Assembly: GCF_024346395.1 (NCBI RefSeq)
Contig: NZ_JAGQCW010000002.1
Location: 186,001-250,000 of the forward strand
Direction: 5' to 3'
DNA from: Cyanobium sp. AMD-g
Lineage (GTDB): Bacteria > Cyanobacteriota > Cyanobacteriia > PCC-6307 > Cyanobiaceae
Length of the DNA stretch: 64,000 bases
Part shown: piece after piece, positions 6,086 to 15,891 of the stretch
Numbering within the stretch: the first letter of the stretch is position 1
Layout: each line of letters opens with the position of its first letter
Notes under the pieces: generated by a model
Told to the model about the DNA's origin: nothing
Database searches by the model: none
The model's input: the letters and a program-made list of their open reading frames with translations, nothing else
Program-made: the position numbers and the translations under genes

Positions 6086-7018
6086 CTAGATCATGTCTGC
6101 TGGGCTGCAGACACCGAGAGTCCCCCTATTGAGCACATGGGTGTAGATCATGGTGGTACTCACGTCCTGATGACCCAGCAGTTCCTGGATCGTGCGGATG
6201 TCCTGCCCCCGTTCCAGCAGGTGGGTCGCGAAGGAGTGGCGGAAGGTGTGGCAACTGGCCGCCTTCGTAAGTCCTACCTCAGCCACAGCCCGCTTCACGG
6301 CCTTCTGCACCACGCTCGGATCGAGACGGTTCTGTTGGGGAAACACCCACTGCCAGGCCCACTCCCGATCCGCGTTGGGATATTTCCTCGCCAGGGCGTA
6401 GGGCATCACCACCCGGCCCCAGCCCGCCACCAGATCACCCCGATGCAGCTGGCACACCTTCAGCAAATGCTCCTGCAGCTGAAGCACCAAGCTCTGGGGC
6501 AGCACGGTCAGCCGGTCCTTTCTTCCTTTGCCATCGCGCACCGTGAGTTCACACCGCTCAACATCCAGATCCTTCACGCGCAAGCGCAGCGCCTCCATCA
6601 ACCTGAGCCCGCTTCCATACAGCAGCCCCACCACCAGGGCCGCCTCTCCCTCCAGTCGCTGGCGAACTGCCCGCACCTCCGCCTCGCTGAGCACCACCGG
6701 CAGCCGGCGCCGTGTCCGCGCCCGCACCACCCCCTCCAGCTCCAGATCCCGCTCCAGCAGCTCCCGGTACAGAAACAGCAGAGCCGCCAGCGCCTGGTTC
6801 TGGGTGGAGGCCCTCACCTGCAGCTCCACTGCCAGATGGCTCAGAAAGGCATTCACCTCCGCACTGCCCATCTCGCGCGGGTGACGCCTGCCGTGAAACC
6901 GCAGGAATCGCCGCAGCCACTGCTCGTAGGTGTTCACGGTGCGGCGTGCGTAATGGCGCACCTGCAGCTCCTCGCGATAACGCTGGATCAGACCGGGGGC
7001 CCGGCTGGCGTCGGCCAT
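6086..7018 (-). CDS. intI: Integron integrase IntI
   Basis: This 310-residue tyrosine recombinase has an N-terminal SAM-like DNA-binding domain (residues 8-95) and a catalytic domain with Arg139 ([10 protein letters not shown]), His257 and Arg260 ([12 protein letters not shown]), His283 ([15 protein letters not shown]) and nucleophile Tyr292. It also carries the insertion that separates integron integrases from Xer[22 protein letters not shown] at about 207-226, just as in IntI1 (ALERKYPRAGHSWPWFWVF). It should recombine attC with attI. It is transcribed toward the cassettes, not away from them. The only start I see is ATG 7018, with GAGGAGG about 20 bp upstream. All catalytic residues are present. 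Confidence 0.93.
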   Translation of the reverse strand: MADASRAPGLIQRYREELQVRHYARRTVNTYEQWLRRFLRFHGRRHPREMGSAEVNAFLSHLAVELQVRASTQNQALAALLFLYRELLERDLELEGVVRARTRRRLPVVLSEAEVRAVRQRLEGEAALVVGLLYGSGLRLMEALRLRVKDLDVERCELTVRDGKGRKDRLTVLPQSLVLQLQEHLLKVCQLHRGDLVAGWGRVVMPYALARKYPNADREWAWQWVFPQQNRLDPSVVQKAVKRAVAEVGLTKAASCHTFRHSFATHLLERGQDIRTIQELLGHQDVSTTMIYTHVLNRGTLGVCSPADMI

Positions 7019-7102
7019 GGCCTCGAAAGTGTGGGGGCCTCCTCAGGGTTCCCCGCTACAGCCTGTCCTCGGCGATGGCGTGAGCCTCAACCCCAGAACC
7101 CG

Positions 7103-7987
7103 ATGCCCTCCGCCCTCACCATCCGCCCCCTGCAGAGCGCCGACATCGCCACCATCACCGGCTGGGCCCGCCAGGAGGGCTTCGCGCCGGGCGTGGGCGA
7201 TGTGGCCATCTACCGCCAGACCGACCGCCAGGGCCTCTGGGTGGGCTGGCTCGGCGACGAGCCGGTGGGGTGCATCGCCGGGGTCCGCTACAACGCCTCC
7301 TACGGCTTCATCGGCCTGTTCCTGGTGGTGCCCGCCCAGCGGGGCCGGGGCTACGGGGTGCAGCTGTGGCGCCACGCCCTCCAGCACCTGGCCGATGTGC
7401 CCTGCATCGGCCTGGAGGCCGCCCCCGACCGGATCGACGACTACGCCGGCTGGGGCTTCGCGCCCGCCTCCCCCACCACCCGCTGGCAGCGGCTCGCCGA
7501 CCACGGCGCCCCAGCCCCGCCGCCGGCCGCGCTGGAGCCCCCCTGGTGCCTGCTGGAGGGCGGTGCCATCCCGGCAACGGCTGTCCAGCGCTTCGATGCC
7601 GAGCGGGAACCCTCGCCCCGCCCCCACTTCCTGCGCCAGTGGCTCCGCCATCCGGCCGGCACGGTGCTGGCCCTGGTGAACCGCCGGGGCGACTGCCACG
7701 GCTTCGGCCGGGTGCGGCCCTGCCTGCTGGCCGATGGCGAGGGCTGGCGCGTCGGGCCCCTGGTGGCCGACAGCCCCGCCGCCGCCCGGGCCCTGCTGGA
7801 GGGCCTGCTGCAGCGCCATCCCGGCACGGTGCTGATCGATGCCCCCGGCGCCAATGCCGCCGCCGCCCCGCTGCTGGCGTCGGTGGGCTTCGCCCCCGTC
7901 TCCCGCACCCTGCGCATGTACCGGGGCGCCCCGCCGGCGGTGTCGCTGGCGGACGTCTACGGCCTGGCCTGTCTGGAGCTCGGCTGA
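7103..7987 (+). CDS. GNAT acetyltransferase with C-terminal GNAT-like domain
   Basis: This protein of about 294 residues starts at ATG 7103 (MPSALTIRPLQSADIATITG). The N-terminal GNAT domain contains the acetyl-CoA loop in FLVVPAQRGRGYGVQLW (R/QxxGxG/A pattern). The C-terminal part (LADGEGWRVGPLVADSPAAA, then VLIDAPGANAAAAPLLASVG) resembles the second acetyltransferase-like domain (Acetyltransf_18 type) of YitH-like proteins. The acceptor substrate is unknown. It is divergent from intI with an 84-bp gap, marking the return to normal chromosome composition. Confidence 0.8.
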   Translation: MPSALTIRPLQSADIATITGWARQEGFAPGVGDVAIYRQTDRQGLWVGWLGDEPVGCIAGVRYNASYGFIGLFLVVPAQRGRGYGVQLWRHALQHLADVPCIGLEAAPDRIDDYAGWGFAPASPTTRWQRLADHGAPAPPPAALEPPWCLLEGGAIPATAVQRFDAEREPSPRPHFLRQWLRHPAGTVLALVNRRGDCHGFGRVRPCLLADGEGWRVGPLVADSPAAARALLEGLLQRHPGTVLIDAPGANAAAAPLLASVGFAPVSRTLRMYRGAPPAVSLADVYGLACLELG

Positions 7988-8054
7988 CCCCAACCCGCCG
8001 AAGACTCCCCTACCTTCCAACCAGAGCCGCCCCACCCCAGCGCCCGCAGCCGCC

Positions 8055-8822
8055 GTGATCACGCGCAAGCCATCCCCGTGCCCCGGCCTGGTGCTGCTGT
8101 CGCTGGCCCTGGCGGCACCGCTGGCGGCCGGGCGCCTGCGGGCGGCGCCGATCCCCCTGATGGAGCCCGCCGGCATGGAGCTGCTGGTGGGCAGCGGGGC
8201 GCGGACCGACTACGGCCCCCTGGCCGAGCAGTTCCTCACCCAGGCCAACCTCGCCTACTGCGGCGTGGCCAGCACCGCCATGGTGCTCAACAGCCTCGCC
8301 GTGCCCGCCCCGGCCGTGCCGGGCTATGGCCGTTACCGCTTCTGGACCCAGGAGAACGTCTTCCAGGTGCCGGCCGGCAGCCAGGTGGTGAGCGCCGAGG
8401 TGGTGCGGCGCCAGGGCATGACCCTGGCCGAGCTGACCGCCCTGCTGGGGGCCCACGGGGTGAAGGCCGAAGCGATCCACGGCGACCAGCTCAGCCTGGA
8501 GCAGTTCCGCGCCCTGCTGCGCGCCAACCTCAGCCAGCCCGGCGACCGCCTGCTCGCCAACTACGACCGGCCCTCCCTCGGCCAGGCCGGCGGCGGCCAC
8601 ATCGCCCCGCTGGCCGCCTTCCACGCCCCCTCCGACCGGGTGCTGATCCTCGATGTGGCCCGCTACCGCTACCCCTCGGTGTGGGTCCCGGTCGCCGACC
8701 TCTGGACCGCGATCCGCACCCTTGATTCCACCTCGGGCCGCAGCCGCGGCCTGGTCACGATCCGGCGGCTGCCGGGGGCGACACCGCCTCCAGGAACCGT
8801 TCCGCCACCCGGTCCCAGCTGA
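8055..8822 (+). CDS. Secreted phytochelatin-synthase-like peptidase
   Basis: This 255-residue protein of the phytochelatin synthase family starts at GTG 8055. It has an N-terminal hydrophobic signal segment (GLVLLSLALAAPLAAG). The papain-like triad is visible: Cys69 in ANLAYCGVAS, His182 in GGGHIAPL, Asp200 in VLILDVARYRY. Prokaryotic members lack the C-terminal metal-sensing half of the plant enzymes, and the studied ones mainly hydrolyse glutathione to gamma-Glu-Cys. Export to the periplasm is suggested by the signal. Its 3' end overlaps the convergent glycosyltransferase gene by 68 bp. Confidence 0.85.
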   Translation: MITRKPSPCPGLVLLSLALAAPLAAGRLRAAPIPLMEPAGMELLVGSGARTDYGPLAEQFLTQANLAYCGVASTAMVLNSLAVPAPAVPGYGRYRFWTQENVFQVPAGSQVVSAEVVRRQGMTLAELTALLGAHGVKAEAIHGDQLSLEQFRALLRANLSQPGDRLLANYDRPSLGQAGGGHIAPLAAFHAPSDRVLILDVARYRYPSVWVPVADLWTAIRTLDSTSGRSRGLVTIRRLPGATPPPGTVPPPGPS

Positions 8823-9861
8823 ACGGGCCCACGTGCTCGCGGCCGAAGGCCCGCTGCTGGGCCTGCAGCGCGGGATCGGTGAGCAACGTCAGAAGGGCCT
8901 CGGCCAGTGCCGCCGGATCGCGCGGCGGCACCAGCAGCCCGGCCCGTCCATGAGGCACCACCTCGGGGATCGCCGTGGCCGTGGTGCTCACCACCGGCAG
9001 TCCACTGGCCATCGCCTCGAGGAACACGATCCCGAAGCCCTCCTGGATCGACGGCAGGCAGAACACCGCACTGCGGCGGTACCACTCCCGTACGGCACCG
9101 TCGTCGGGCAGGGCCCCCAGCAGCTGCACCACCTCCCCCAGCCCCAGCCGCTGCACCAGCTGCCGCAGCGCCCCGTGCTCCGGCCCGTCGCCGATGACCA
9201 CCAGCCGGGCACCCGGCAGCCGCTGCTGCACGCTCTGGAACGCCGTGATCAGGTCCGCCACCCGCTTGCGCGGGTACTGGCGCGCCACGCAGAGCACCGT
9301 GTGGGGCTCACGGGCCCCATCCAAGGCGGCCAGGGCGGCAGCGTCCCCACCCGCCGGGTTCCAGAGCCCAACATCGATCCCCTCCGGCACCAGCCGCAGC
9401 CGCTCGGCCGGCACCCCGTAGTGGGCCTCGATGCGCTCGCAGCAGTAGCGGCTGGTGGAGAGCACCCGCGGCGCCCGGCGGGCGTTGAGCCGCTCCAGCC
9501 GCGACAGGCCCCAGAGCATCAGCCGCGGCCAGCCGCTCTCGCAGCGCGACTCTTCCGCCAGCACCCCCTTGATGCAGCACACGTAGGGCACCGGGCAGCG
9601 GTGCGCCACCCGGAAGCCATCGATGTCGAAGCCCACCACCAGGTCGTAGCGGCCTTCGGCAGCCGCAAGGCGCCGGGGCAGGGTGAGGTTGAACCAGAGG
9701 CGGCGCAGCAGCAGATTCCGGGGCCAGGCCCCCTCCGGCACCAGCCGCTCCACCGTGTGGCCCCGGGCGATCAGGGCCCCGGCCAGGCCGCCGATGGCCG
9801 CCGCCGTGCCGCTGCCCTCGGCCACGTCCTGCAGCCAGGAATCGAGAAAGGCGATGCGCAT
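8755..9861 (-). CDS. Family 4 glycosyltransferase
   Basis: This 368-residue GT-B glycosyltransferase has an N-terminal Rossmann half beginning MRIAFLDSWLQDV and a C-terminal half with VLCVARQYPRKRVADLITAF, LVVIGDGPEHGAL and the donor-binding EGFGIVFLEAMASGLPVVS (EX7E motif). It should transfer a sugar from a nucleotide donor to a cell-surface glycan or lipid; the acceptor is unknown. It lies 20 bp downstream of purF on the same strand, so co-transcription is possible, but function links it more to envelope synthesis. Confidence 0.88.
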   Translation of the reverse strand: MRIAFLDSWLQDVAEGSGTAAAIGGLAGALIARGHTVERLVPEGAWPRNLLLRRLWFNLTLPRRLAAAEGRYDLVVGFDIDGFRVAHRCPVPYVCCIKGVLAEESRCESGWPRLMLWGLSRLERLNARRAPRVLSTSRYCCERIEAHYGVPAERLRLVPEGIDVGLWNPAGGDAAALAALDGAREPHTVLCVARQYPRKRVADLITAFQSVQQRLPGARLVVIGDGPEHGALRQLVQRLGLGEVVQLLGALPDDGAVREWYRRSAVFCLPSIQEGFGIVFLEAMASGLPVVSTTATAIPEVVPHGRAGLLVPPRDPAALAEALLTLLTDPALQAQQRAFGREHVGPFSWDRVAERFLEAVSPPAAAGS

Positions 9862-9881
9862 GGTGCGGCCGGCCGCCGGGC

Positions 9882-11417
9882 CTACACCCGCGCCGCCAGG
9901 CCGGTGGGCTCGAGCATCAGCTTGCTGTTGCGCACCTCCTCATCCATCTCGATCGGGTAGTTGCCGTCGAAACAGGCGGTGCAGAAATGGCTGGAGTTGG
10001 CCTGGGCCGCCTCCACCATGCCCTCCTTGCTCAGGTAGCTGAGCGAGTCGACGCCCAGGTGCCGCTCGATCTCCTCCAGCGTCAGCCGGGCGGCGATCAG
10101 GTGATCCTGGGTGTCGGTGTCGATGCCGTAGAAGCAGGGGTGGGTGACGGGCGGCGAGCTGATCCGCATGTGCACTTCGGTGGCACCGGCATCCCGCAGG
10201 GCCGCCACCAGCTTGCGGCTGGTGGTGCCACGCACGATCGAGTCGTCGATCACCACCACCCGTTTGCCGGAGAGCACGTCGGGCAGGGGGTTGAGCTTCA
10301 CGCGGATGCCCGCCTCGCGCATCGCCTGGGTGGGCTGGATGAAGGTGCGGCCCACATAGCGGTTCTTGATCAGGCCATCGGCGAAGGGGATGCCGCTGGT
10401 GTGCGAATAGCCGATCGCCGCCGGGATGCCCGAATCGGGCACGCCGATGACGATGTCAGCCGCCACCGGGTTCTCCCGGGCCAGCACCTCACCGATCCGC
10501 ACCCGGTAGCTGTAGAGCGATTCGCCGAAGAAGCGGCTGTCAGGCCGGGCGAAATAGATCATCTCGAAGACACACAGCTTGCTGGGCTCCTCACACCAGC
10601 GCTGCCGCTCGGGGATCGGATCGGCCTGGCGGAAGTGGATCAGCTCGCCGGGTTGCACATCATCCACAAAGCTGGCGCCGATGATGTCGAGGCCGCAGCT
10701 CTCGCTGCTGGCCACCCACTGGCCCTGCTCCGGTTCGCCCAGCATCCCGAACACCAGGGGCCGGATGCCGTGGCCGTCCCGCAGGGCGAACAGGCCGTCC
10801 GGGGTGCCGATCACCAGGCTGAAGGCGCCGCGGCAGCGGGCCGCCGCCGCCCGGATCGCCGCGTTCCAGCCCAGGCCGGAATCCACCGCCTCCTGCAGCG
10901 CGAAGGCGATCAGTTCCGAGTCGGTGGTGGAGGTGAACTCCCCGGCCATGTGCGCGAGCGAGTCCCGCAGCTCCGCCGCATTCACCAGGTTGCCGTTGTG
11001 GGCCAGGGCCAGTGGCCCCAGCCGCGTCATCAGCACCACCGGCTGGGCGTTGCAGACCTTGCTGCTGCCGGTGGTGGAATAGCGGTTGTGGCCGACCGCC
11101 AGCTGGCCCGGCATCCGCTCCAGCACCTCCTGGTCGAACACCTGGCTCACCAGGCCCATGTCCTTGTGCAGCCGCACCTTCACGTCATCGAAGACGGCGA
11201 TGCCGGCCGACTCCTGTCCCCGGTGCTGCAGGGCATACAGCCCGAAGTAGGTGAGGTTGGCCACCGCCTGCCCCGGCGCCAGCACGGCGAACACGCCGCA
11301 GGCCTCCTCCGGCTTGTCGGGGCGTTCGCTCTCGGTGATTGCCGTGTTCTGCGCATCGCGTTGATCGGCGCAGGGCACGGGGCGTCTCACGATGGGGGAA
11401 GGTTCATCTTCGCCCAT
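9882..11417 (-). CDS. purF: Amidophosphoribosyltransferase PurF
   Basis: It catalyses the first step of purine synthesis, making phosphoribosylamine from PRPP and glutamine. Cys40 after a 39-residue propeptide (EEACGVFAV) is the N-terminal nucleophile of the class II glutaminase, exposed by cleavage. The phosphoribosyltransferase half has the PRPP loop VVVIDDSIVRGTTSRKL. Cysteines in CVFEMIYFARPDS, THPCFYGID and FCTACFDGNYP match the Fe-S ligands of the Bacillus-type enzyme. The start overlaps the purL stop by one base (TAATG), so the two are translationally coupled. Confidence 0.97.
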   Translation of the reverse strand: MGEDEPSPIVRRPVPCADQRDAQNTAITESERPDKPEEACGVFAVLAPGQAVANLTYFGLYALQHRGQESAGIAVFDDVKVRLHKDMGLVSQVFDQEVLERMPGQLAVGHNRYSTTGSSKVCNAQPVVLMTRLGPLALAHNGNLVNAAELRDSLAHMAGEFTSTTDSELIAFALQEAVDSGLGWNAAIRAAAARCRGAFSLVIGTPDGLFALRDGHGIRPLVFGMLGEPEQGQWVASSESCGLDIIGASFVDDVQPGELIHFRQADPIPERQRWCEEPSKLCVFEMIYFARPDSRFFGESLYSYRVRIGEVLARENPVAADIVIGVPDSGIPAAIGYSHTSGIPFADGLIKNRYVGRTFIQPTQAMREAGIRVKLNPLPDVLSGKRVVVIDDSIVRGTTSRKLVAALRDAGATEVHMRISSPPVTHPCFYGIDTDTQDHLIAARLTLEEIERHLGVDSLSYLSKEGMVEAAQANSSHFCTACFDGNYPIEMDEEVRNSKLMLEPTGLAARV

Positions 11418-13783
11418 TACCTGTCGGGTGGGGGCCCGGCTTTCCGCAACCGGCCTGGGATCGCCTGCTCGTAGGTGTCGCGCAGCTGCTCCACCGCCCG
11501 CTCCAGCAGCGGCTGGCCGCCCCTCGCCACCACCAGGCGGGATTCCGCCGTCACGGTGCCCAGGGGCTGGGCCGGCACGGCCTCACCGGCCTCGGCGAGG
11601 GCGGCCTGCCAGGCCGCCTCCTGCGCGGGGGCCACACTCACCAGCAGCCGCGCGCCGCCCTCGGCGAACAGCAAACGGTCGGGCCGCGACGCACCGGCGG
11701 GCAGCTCCAGACGGGCGCCCAGGCCGGAGGCGATGCAGGCCTCCGCCAGCGCCAGCGCCAGGCCGCCATCGGAGAGGTCGTGGGCGGAGCGCACCAGGCC
11801 CGCCGCGATCGCCTGGCGCAGGAAGCCCTGCACCCGCCCCTCCAGGGCCAGATCGACCAGCGGCGGGCGGCCCGTGAGCCGGCCGTGCACCACCTCCAGG
11901 TAGCTGCTGCCCCCCAGCCCCAGGCGGTCGTCGCCGTTCTCCTGCAGCGGCACCCCCAGCAGCCAGATGGCATCACCGGCCTGGCGCCAGGCCAGCCCCG
12001 TCACGTGGGTCAGATCGTGCACCAGCCCCACCATGCCCACCACCGGGGTGGGGTGGATCGGCTGCATGCGGCCATCGGGCAGGCGGGTCTCGTTGTACAG
12101 CGAGACATTGCCGCCGGTGACCGGCGTGGCCAGGGCGCTGCAGGCTGCCGACAGGCCCCGGCAGGCCATCGCCAGCTGCCAGTAGCCGGTGGCGGTGTCG
12201 GGCGAGGGGAAGTTGAGGTTGTCGGTGACCGCCAAGGGCTCGGCACCGGTGCAGGAGAGGTTGCGGGCCGCCTCCGCCACCGCCGCCATGGCGCCCCGCT
12301 CCGGATCGAGGGCCACCCAGCGGTTGGGACAGTCCACCGTCGCCGCCACGCCGCGGGTCGCCGCCGCCATCGCCCCCTCCCCCTGCTGGGGCCGCAGCCG
12401 GATCACGGCCGCATCCGCGCCGCCGGGCAGCACCACGGTGTTGGCCTGCACCTGGTGGTCGTACTGGCGGTACACCCAGCGCTTGCTGGCGATGGTGGGG
12501 TCATCGAGCAGGCGCAGCAGGGCGTCGCCCCAGCCGAGCAGCCCGTCGGCCATCTCCAGGCCACCGGCCGCCGCAGCGGGCAACTCGGCTTCGCGCCAGG
12601 TCCAGTGGGCCTGGAGGTCGGCGGGGGGTTCGGCCAGCAGCGCGTGGTGGTTGATCGGCGTGTCGTCCGCCAGGGCGCTGGCGGGCACCTCGGCCGCCAC
12701 CTCGCCGTGCTGCAGCACCCGCACCACGTTCTCCTGCAGCACCCGGCCCACCACCGCCGCCTGCAGACCCCAGCGGCGGAAGCGGGCCATCAGGGGCTCC
12801 TCCCGCCCCGCCGCCACCACGAACAGCATCCGCTCCTGGGATTCACTCAGCAGGAATTCGTAGGCGGTCATCCCGCTCTCCCGCGCCGGCACCCGGTCGA
12901 GGTCGAGCTCGATGCCCAGCCCGCCCTTGGCGGCCATCTCCGAGCAGCTGCAGGTGAGGCCGGCGGCGCCCATGTCCTGGGCCGCCACCACATCACCGCT
13001 CTGGAAGGCCTCCAGGCAGGCCTCGATCAACCCCTTCTCCAGGAACGGATCGCCCACCTGCACGGCGGGCCGGTCGTCGAGGGAGGCCTCGGTGAGCTCG
13101 GCACTGGCGAAGCTGGCCCCGCCCATGCCGTCGCGGCCGGTGGTGCTGCCCACGTAGACCACCGGATTACCCACACCCACCGCCCCGGAGCAGACGATGT
13201 CGTCGGTCTCCATCAGGCCCAGGGCCATGGCGTTCACCAGCGGGTTGCCGCCGTAGCTGGGGTCGAAGGCCACCTCACCGCCCACCGTCGGCACGCCGAC
13301 GCAGTTGCCGTAGTGGGCGATGCCGGCCACCACCCCCTCCATCAGGCCCACGTTGCGCTCGTCCTCCAGCGGCCCGAAGCGCAGGGCGTTGAGCAGGGCG
13401 ATCGGGCGCGCCCCCATGGTGAAGATGTCCCGCAGGATGCCCCCCACCCCGGTGGCCGCCCCCTGGAAGGGCTCCACCGCCGAGGGGTGGTTGTGGCTCT
13501 CGATCTTGAAGGCCAGCCGCTGGCCCTCGCCCAGGTCCACCACGCCGGCGTTCTCGCCCGGCCCCACCAGGATGCGGGGCCCGCTGGTGGGGAACTGGCC
13601 CAGCAGGGGGCGGGAGTTGCGGTAGCAGCAGTGTTCCGACCACATCACCCCGAACATGCCCAGTTCGGCCCGGTTGGGGGGCCGGCCGAGACGACGCACG
13701 ATCTCGTCGTAATCGCTCTGGCTCAGGCCCTCCTTGCGCAGGGCCTCGGGCACCGAGAAGGACGGGGTCGAGGCAGGAACCAC
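11417..13783 (-). CDS. purL: FGAM synthase, large subunit PurL
   Basis: This is the small-type PurL of about 788 residues that works with PurS and PurQ to convert FGAR to FGAM. Landmarks are [20 protein letters not shown] near the N-terminus, [20 protein letters not shown], the two AIRS-like halves, and [13 protein letters not shown] choose GTG 13783 ([19 protein letters not shown]), which leaves 28 bp to the PRC-barrel gene; the open frame extends further but only as antisense-like sequence over that gene. purS and purQ are not in the window. Confidence 0.95.
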   Translation of the reverse strand: MVPASTPSFSVPEALRKEGLSQSDYDEIVRRLGRPPNRAELGMFGVMWSEHCCYRNSRPLLGQFPTSGPRILVGPGENAGVVDLGEGQRLAFKIESHNHPSAVEPFQGAATGVGGILRDIFTMGARPIALLNALRFGPLEDERNVGLMEGVVAGIAHYGNCVGVPTVGGEVAFDPSYGGNPLVNAMALGLMETDDIVCSGAVGVGNPVVYVGSTTGRDGMGGASFASAELTEASLDDRPAVQVGDPFLEKGLIEACLEAFQSGDVVAAQDMGAAGLTCSCSEMAAKGGLGIELDLDRVPARESGMTAYEFLLSESQERMLFVVAAGREEPLMARFRRWGLQAAVVGRVLQENVVRVLQHGEVAAEVPASALADDTPINHHALLAEPPADLQAHWTWREAELPAAAAGGLEMADGLLGWGDALLRLLDDPTIASKRWVYRQYDHQVQANTVVLPGGADAAVIRLRPQQGEGAMAAATRGVAATVDCPNRWVALDPERGAMAAVAEAARNLSCTGAEPLAVTDNLNFPSPDTATGYWQLAMACRGLSAACSALATPVTGGNVSLYNETRLPDGRMQPIHPTPVVGMVGLVHDLTHVTGLAWRQAGDAIWLLGVPLQENGDDRLGLGGSSYLEVVHGRLTGRPPLVDLALEGRVQGFLRQAIAAGLVRSAHDLSDGGLALALAEACIASGLGARLELPAGASRPDRLLFAEGGARLLVSVAPAQEAAWQAALAEAGEAVPAQPLGTVTAESRLVVARGGQPLLERAVEQLRDTYEQAIPGRLRKAGPPPDR

Positions 13784-13811
13784 CGGGGGGCGCGGCAACG
13801 GCCCTCCAGTA

Positions 13812-14714
13812 TCAGATCCAGGGGTCGTCGTCCCGGTGGGGCTCCCGGCCCCGGTAGCGGTCGCGGCGGGGCGCCGGCTCCTGCGGGGGCGGCTGGCGGG
13901 GCTCCCTGAACTCCCTGGGCTCCTCCAGCGGCTCCTCCTCTTCGGGCCAGTCTTCGAGCGGGTCGGGTTCGTCCGGCTCGCCGGCGTAACGATCCTCCGC
14001 GTTGGGGTCGGGCCCGCCTGGGTCCTCGTCGTAGGGGTCGCGGCGTTCCCGGGCGGGGTCCCGCTCACGCTCGGGCCAGGGGATCTCCTCGCGGAAGGCC
14101 TCCGGCCAGGGGGGCTCCTCCAGCCAGCCCTCCAGCCGCTCCTCGACGCGGCCGCCCACCTCCTGCACCTGCTCCTTCCAGCGGCGCGAGCGGCGCAGCA
14201 GCTGCTGGCGCACGCTGGCCCGGGCCACCGGCAGGTCATCGAGGCCCCGCAGGGCGGTGAACACCCGGCCGGGCTGCTGGTCGACGATCCGATCGGGGCT
14301 CAGGCGCCAGCGGCTGGTGCCCGGCAACCGCGGGTCGCTGCGGGCCACCAGGTAGTGCAGGATGCGGCCGCTGCGCAGCTCCACGGCGGCGTCGGCCACC
14401 AGCCCCAGGGGCAGGTCATCGGCGCCGGTGAGGGCGGCATCGATCAGGGTGGGCAGCCGCTCCAGGGTGACCGCGTCCGTCTCCGCCGGCTCCCCCTTGA
14501 CGAACACCTCCTGCTCCCCCAGCCCGCGCAGCTGGTCGAGCCGCCAGACCAGCCGCCGCTGGGCGAAGGCCGATGGGCGGCTGGCCCAGCCCAGCAGCCG
14601 GTGCACCGGCGGGTGCATCCAGGCCAACACCCCCGCTCCACGCTCAAGGCCCTGATCGCAACGCACCTGCCGCCGCAGCAGATCGCTCAACAGCAGCTGC
14701 TCGGGAAGGCCCAC
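13812..14714 (-). CDS. PRC-barrel domain protein
   Basis: The 300-residue protein begins with a PRC-barrel-like region ([18 protein letters not shown]; a second copy around [18 protein letters not shown]). It ends in a long low-complexity tail rich in Pro, Glu, Arg and Asp (about residues 200-300), probably disordered. Its position between dnaN and purL is conserved in marine Synechococcus and Prochlorococcus, as I recall. PRC-barrels occur in photosynthetic reaction-centre H subunits and in RimM; no function is established for this family. It starts 4 bp from the dnaN stop, so it is in the dnaN operon. Confidence 0.8.
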   Translation of the reverse strand: MGLPEQLLLSDLLRRQVRCDQGLERGAGVLAWMHPPVHRLLGWASRPSAFAQRRLVWRLDQLRGLGEQEVFVKGEPAETDAVTLERLPTLIDAALTGADDLPLGLVADAAVELRSGRILHYLVARSDPRLPGTSRWRLSPDRIVDQQPGRVFTALRGLDDLPVARASVRQQLLRRSRRWKEQVQEVGGRVEERLEGWLEEPPWPEAFREEIPWPERERDPARERRDPYDEDPGGPDPNAEDRYAGEPDEPDPLEDWPEEEEPLEEPREFREPRQPPPQEPAPRRDRYRGREPHRDDDPWI

Positions 14715-14718
14715 GCGC

Positions 14719-15891
14719 TCAGCTGGTACGGATCTGGACCGGCATCACCAGGTAGGTGAAGGCCTCATCGGCCCCCACCGGCGCCAGCACGGCCGGGGTG
14801 GTGGCGGCATTGCACTGCAGCACCACCTGGTCGGAGCCCATGGCCTTGAGGCCATCGAGCAGATAGCGAACGTTGAAAGCGATCTCAATCGCATCCCCCT
14901 CGATCGTGGCCGCCAGCGATTCGGAGCCGCTGCCCACATCCTGGGCGTCGGCCCGGATCGTGGCCGTGCCGGCAGCGGGGTCGGCGCTGATCTTGACCAC
15001 GTTGTTGTGCTGATCCGCCAGCACCGCCACCCGCTCCAGGGCGGCGATGAAGGCGCGGCGATCGAGCACCAGGCGACGCTGGAACGACGGGGGAATCAGC
15101 TGGCGGTAGTTGGGGTAGGTGCCATCGAGGCTGCGGCTGGTGAGCACCTGGTCGGCGGAGAGCACCACCACCTGGCCACGCTCGCAGAACAGGCTCAGGG
15201 GCTCCTGGGAGCCGCGGCCCGAGAGGATCCGCTCCAGCTCCCGCAGCGAGCGGGCCGGCACCGTGACGGCAAAATCCGCACCCTCGGCGCCACCGGCCTC
15301 CGCCTCGGGGCCGGCGGCGGTCTCCACCGCATGGGAGAGGCGCTGCACGGCCAGACGGTGGCCATCGGTGGCGGCGCACTCCAGGCCTTCGCCGTCGAGG
15401 CGCAGGTGCACGCCGGTCAGCAGTTGCTTGTTCTCATCCGGGCTGCTGGCGAAGAGGGTGGCCCGCAGCCCCTTCACCAGGGCCTCGGCGTGGAAGCGGA
15501 TCGGCGTGCCGCTCTGGGCCAGGGGCAGATCCGGGTAGTCGTCGGCGGGCATCCCCCGCATCCGGTAGCTGCCGGAGAGGTTGGTCAGCTCCAGCTGCTC
15601 CTCGCCTTCCGGGCAGCTGAGGCTGATGGGGCTGTCGGTGGCCAGGCGCGCCACGATCTCGCCGAACATCTTCGCCGGCAGGGTGATGGCACCGCTGGTC
15701 TCGACGGCGGCGGGCAGGCTCGTCTGGATGCCGAGGCTGAGATCGAAGCCGGTGAGGCTGAGGCGACCGGTGCCCGCATCGGCGGTGAGCAGCACGTTGG
15801 CCAGCACCGGGTGGGTGGGCCGCGTCGCCACCGCCCGGCTGACCAGCTGGAGGCTGGCGTTGAGTTCAGCCTGGGAGCAGACCAGCTTCAT
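14719..15891 (-). CDS. dnaN: DNA polymerase III beta clamp DnaN
   Basis: The 390-residue sliding clamp starts MKLVCSQAELNASLQLVSRA and ends in the family C-terminus FTYLVMPVQIRTS. The three-domain repeat is evident, with TDGHRLAVQRLS in the second domain and VRYLLDGLKAM in the third. It tethers the replicative polymerase to DNA. It heads the dnaN-PRC-barrel-purL-purF run. An unusually word-rich 388-bp intergenic stretch precedes it, which may hold replication or promoter signals. Confidence 0.97.
   Translation of the reverse strand: MKLVCSQAELNASLQLVSRAVATRPTHPVLANVLLTADAGTGRLSLTGFDLSLGIQTSLPAAVETSGAITLPAKMFGEIVARLATDSPISLSCPEGEEQLELTNLSGSYRMRGMPADDYPDLPLAQSGTPIRFHAEALVKGLRATLFASSPDENKQLLTGVHLRLDGEGLECAATDGHRLAVQRLSHAVETAAGPEAEAGGAEGADFAVTVPARSLRELERILSGRGSQEPLSLFCERGQVVVLSADQVLTSRSLDGTYPNYRQLIPPSFQRRLVLDRRAFIAALERVAVLADQHNNVVKISADPAAGTATIRADAQDVGSGSESLAATIEGDAIEIAFNVRYLLDGLKAMGSDQVVLQCNAATTPAVLAPVGADEAFTYLVMPVQIRTS

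Larger units (their letters stand above)
3042..7018 (-). mobile_element. Chromosomal integron with reverse-oriented IntI
   Basis: An integron-type integrase at 6086-7018 is followed, reading along the minus strand, by four or five small modules separated by imperfect palindromes of 85-89 bp. Each palindrome sits just downstream of a module stop codon, as attC sites do. The modules are an ORF-poor unit (about 5782-6070), HicAB, BrnTA, RelE/RHH and a SnoaL-like gene. All run the same way as intI, whereas in classical integrons intI points away from the array. The region is visibly less GC-rich than its flanks. The left end is not resolved; 3042 is only the edge of a hairpin after the last cassette. 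Confidence 0.72.

Noticed and set aside
11339-13909. Plus-strand open frame of 856 codons opposite purL
   Set aside because: Shadow frame. The purL product is complete and convincing on the other strand.
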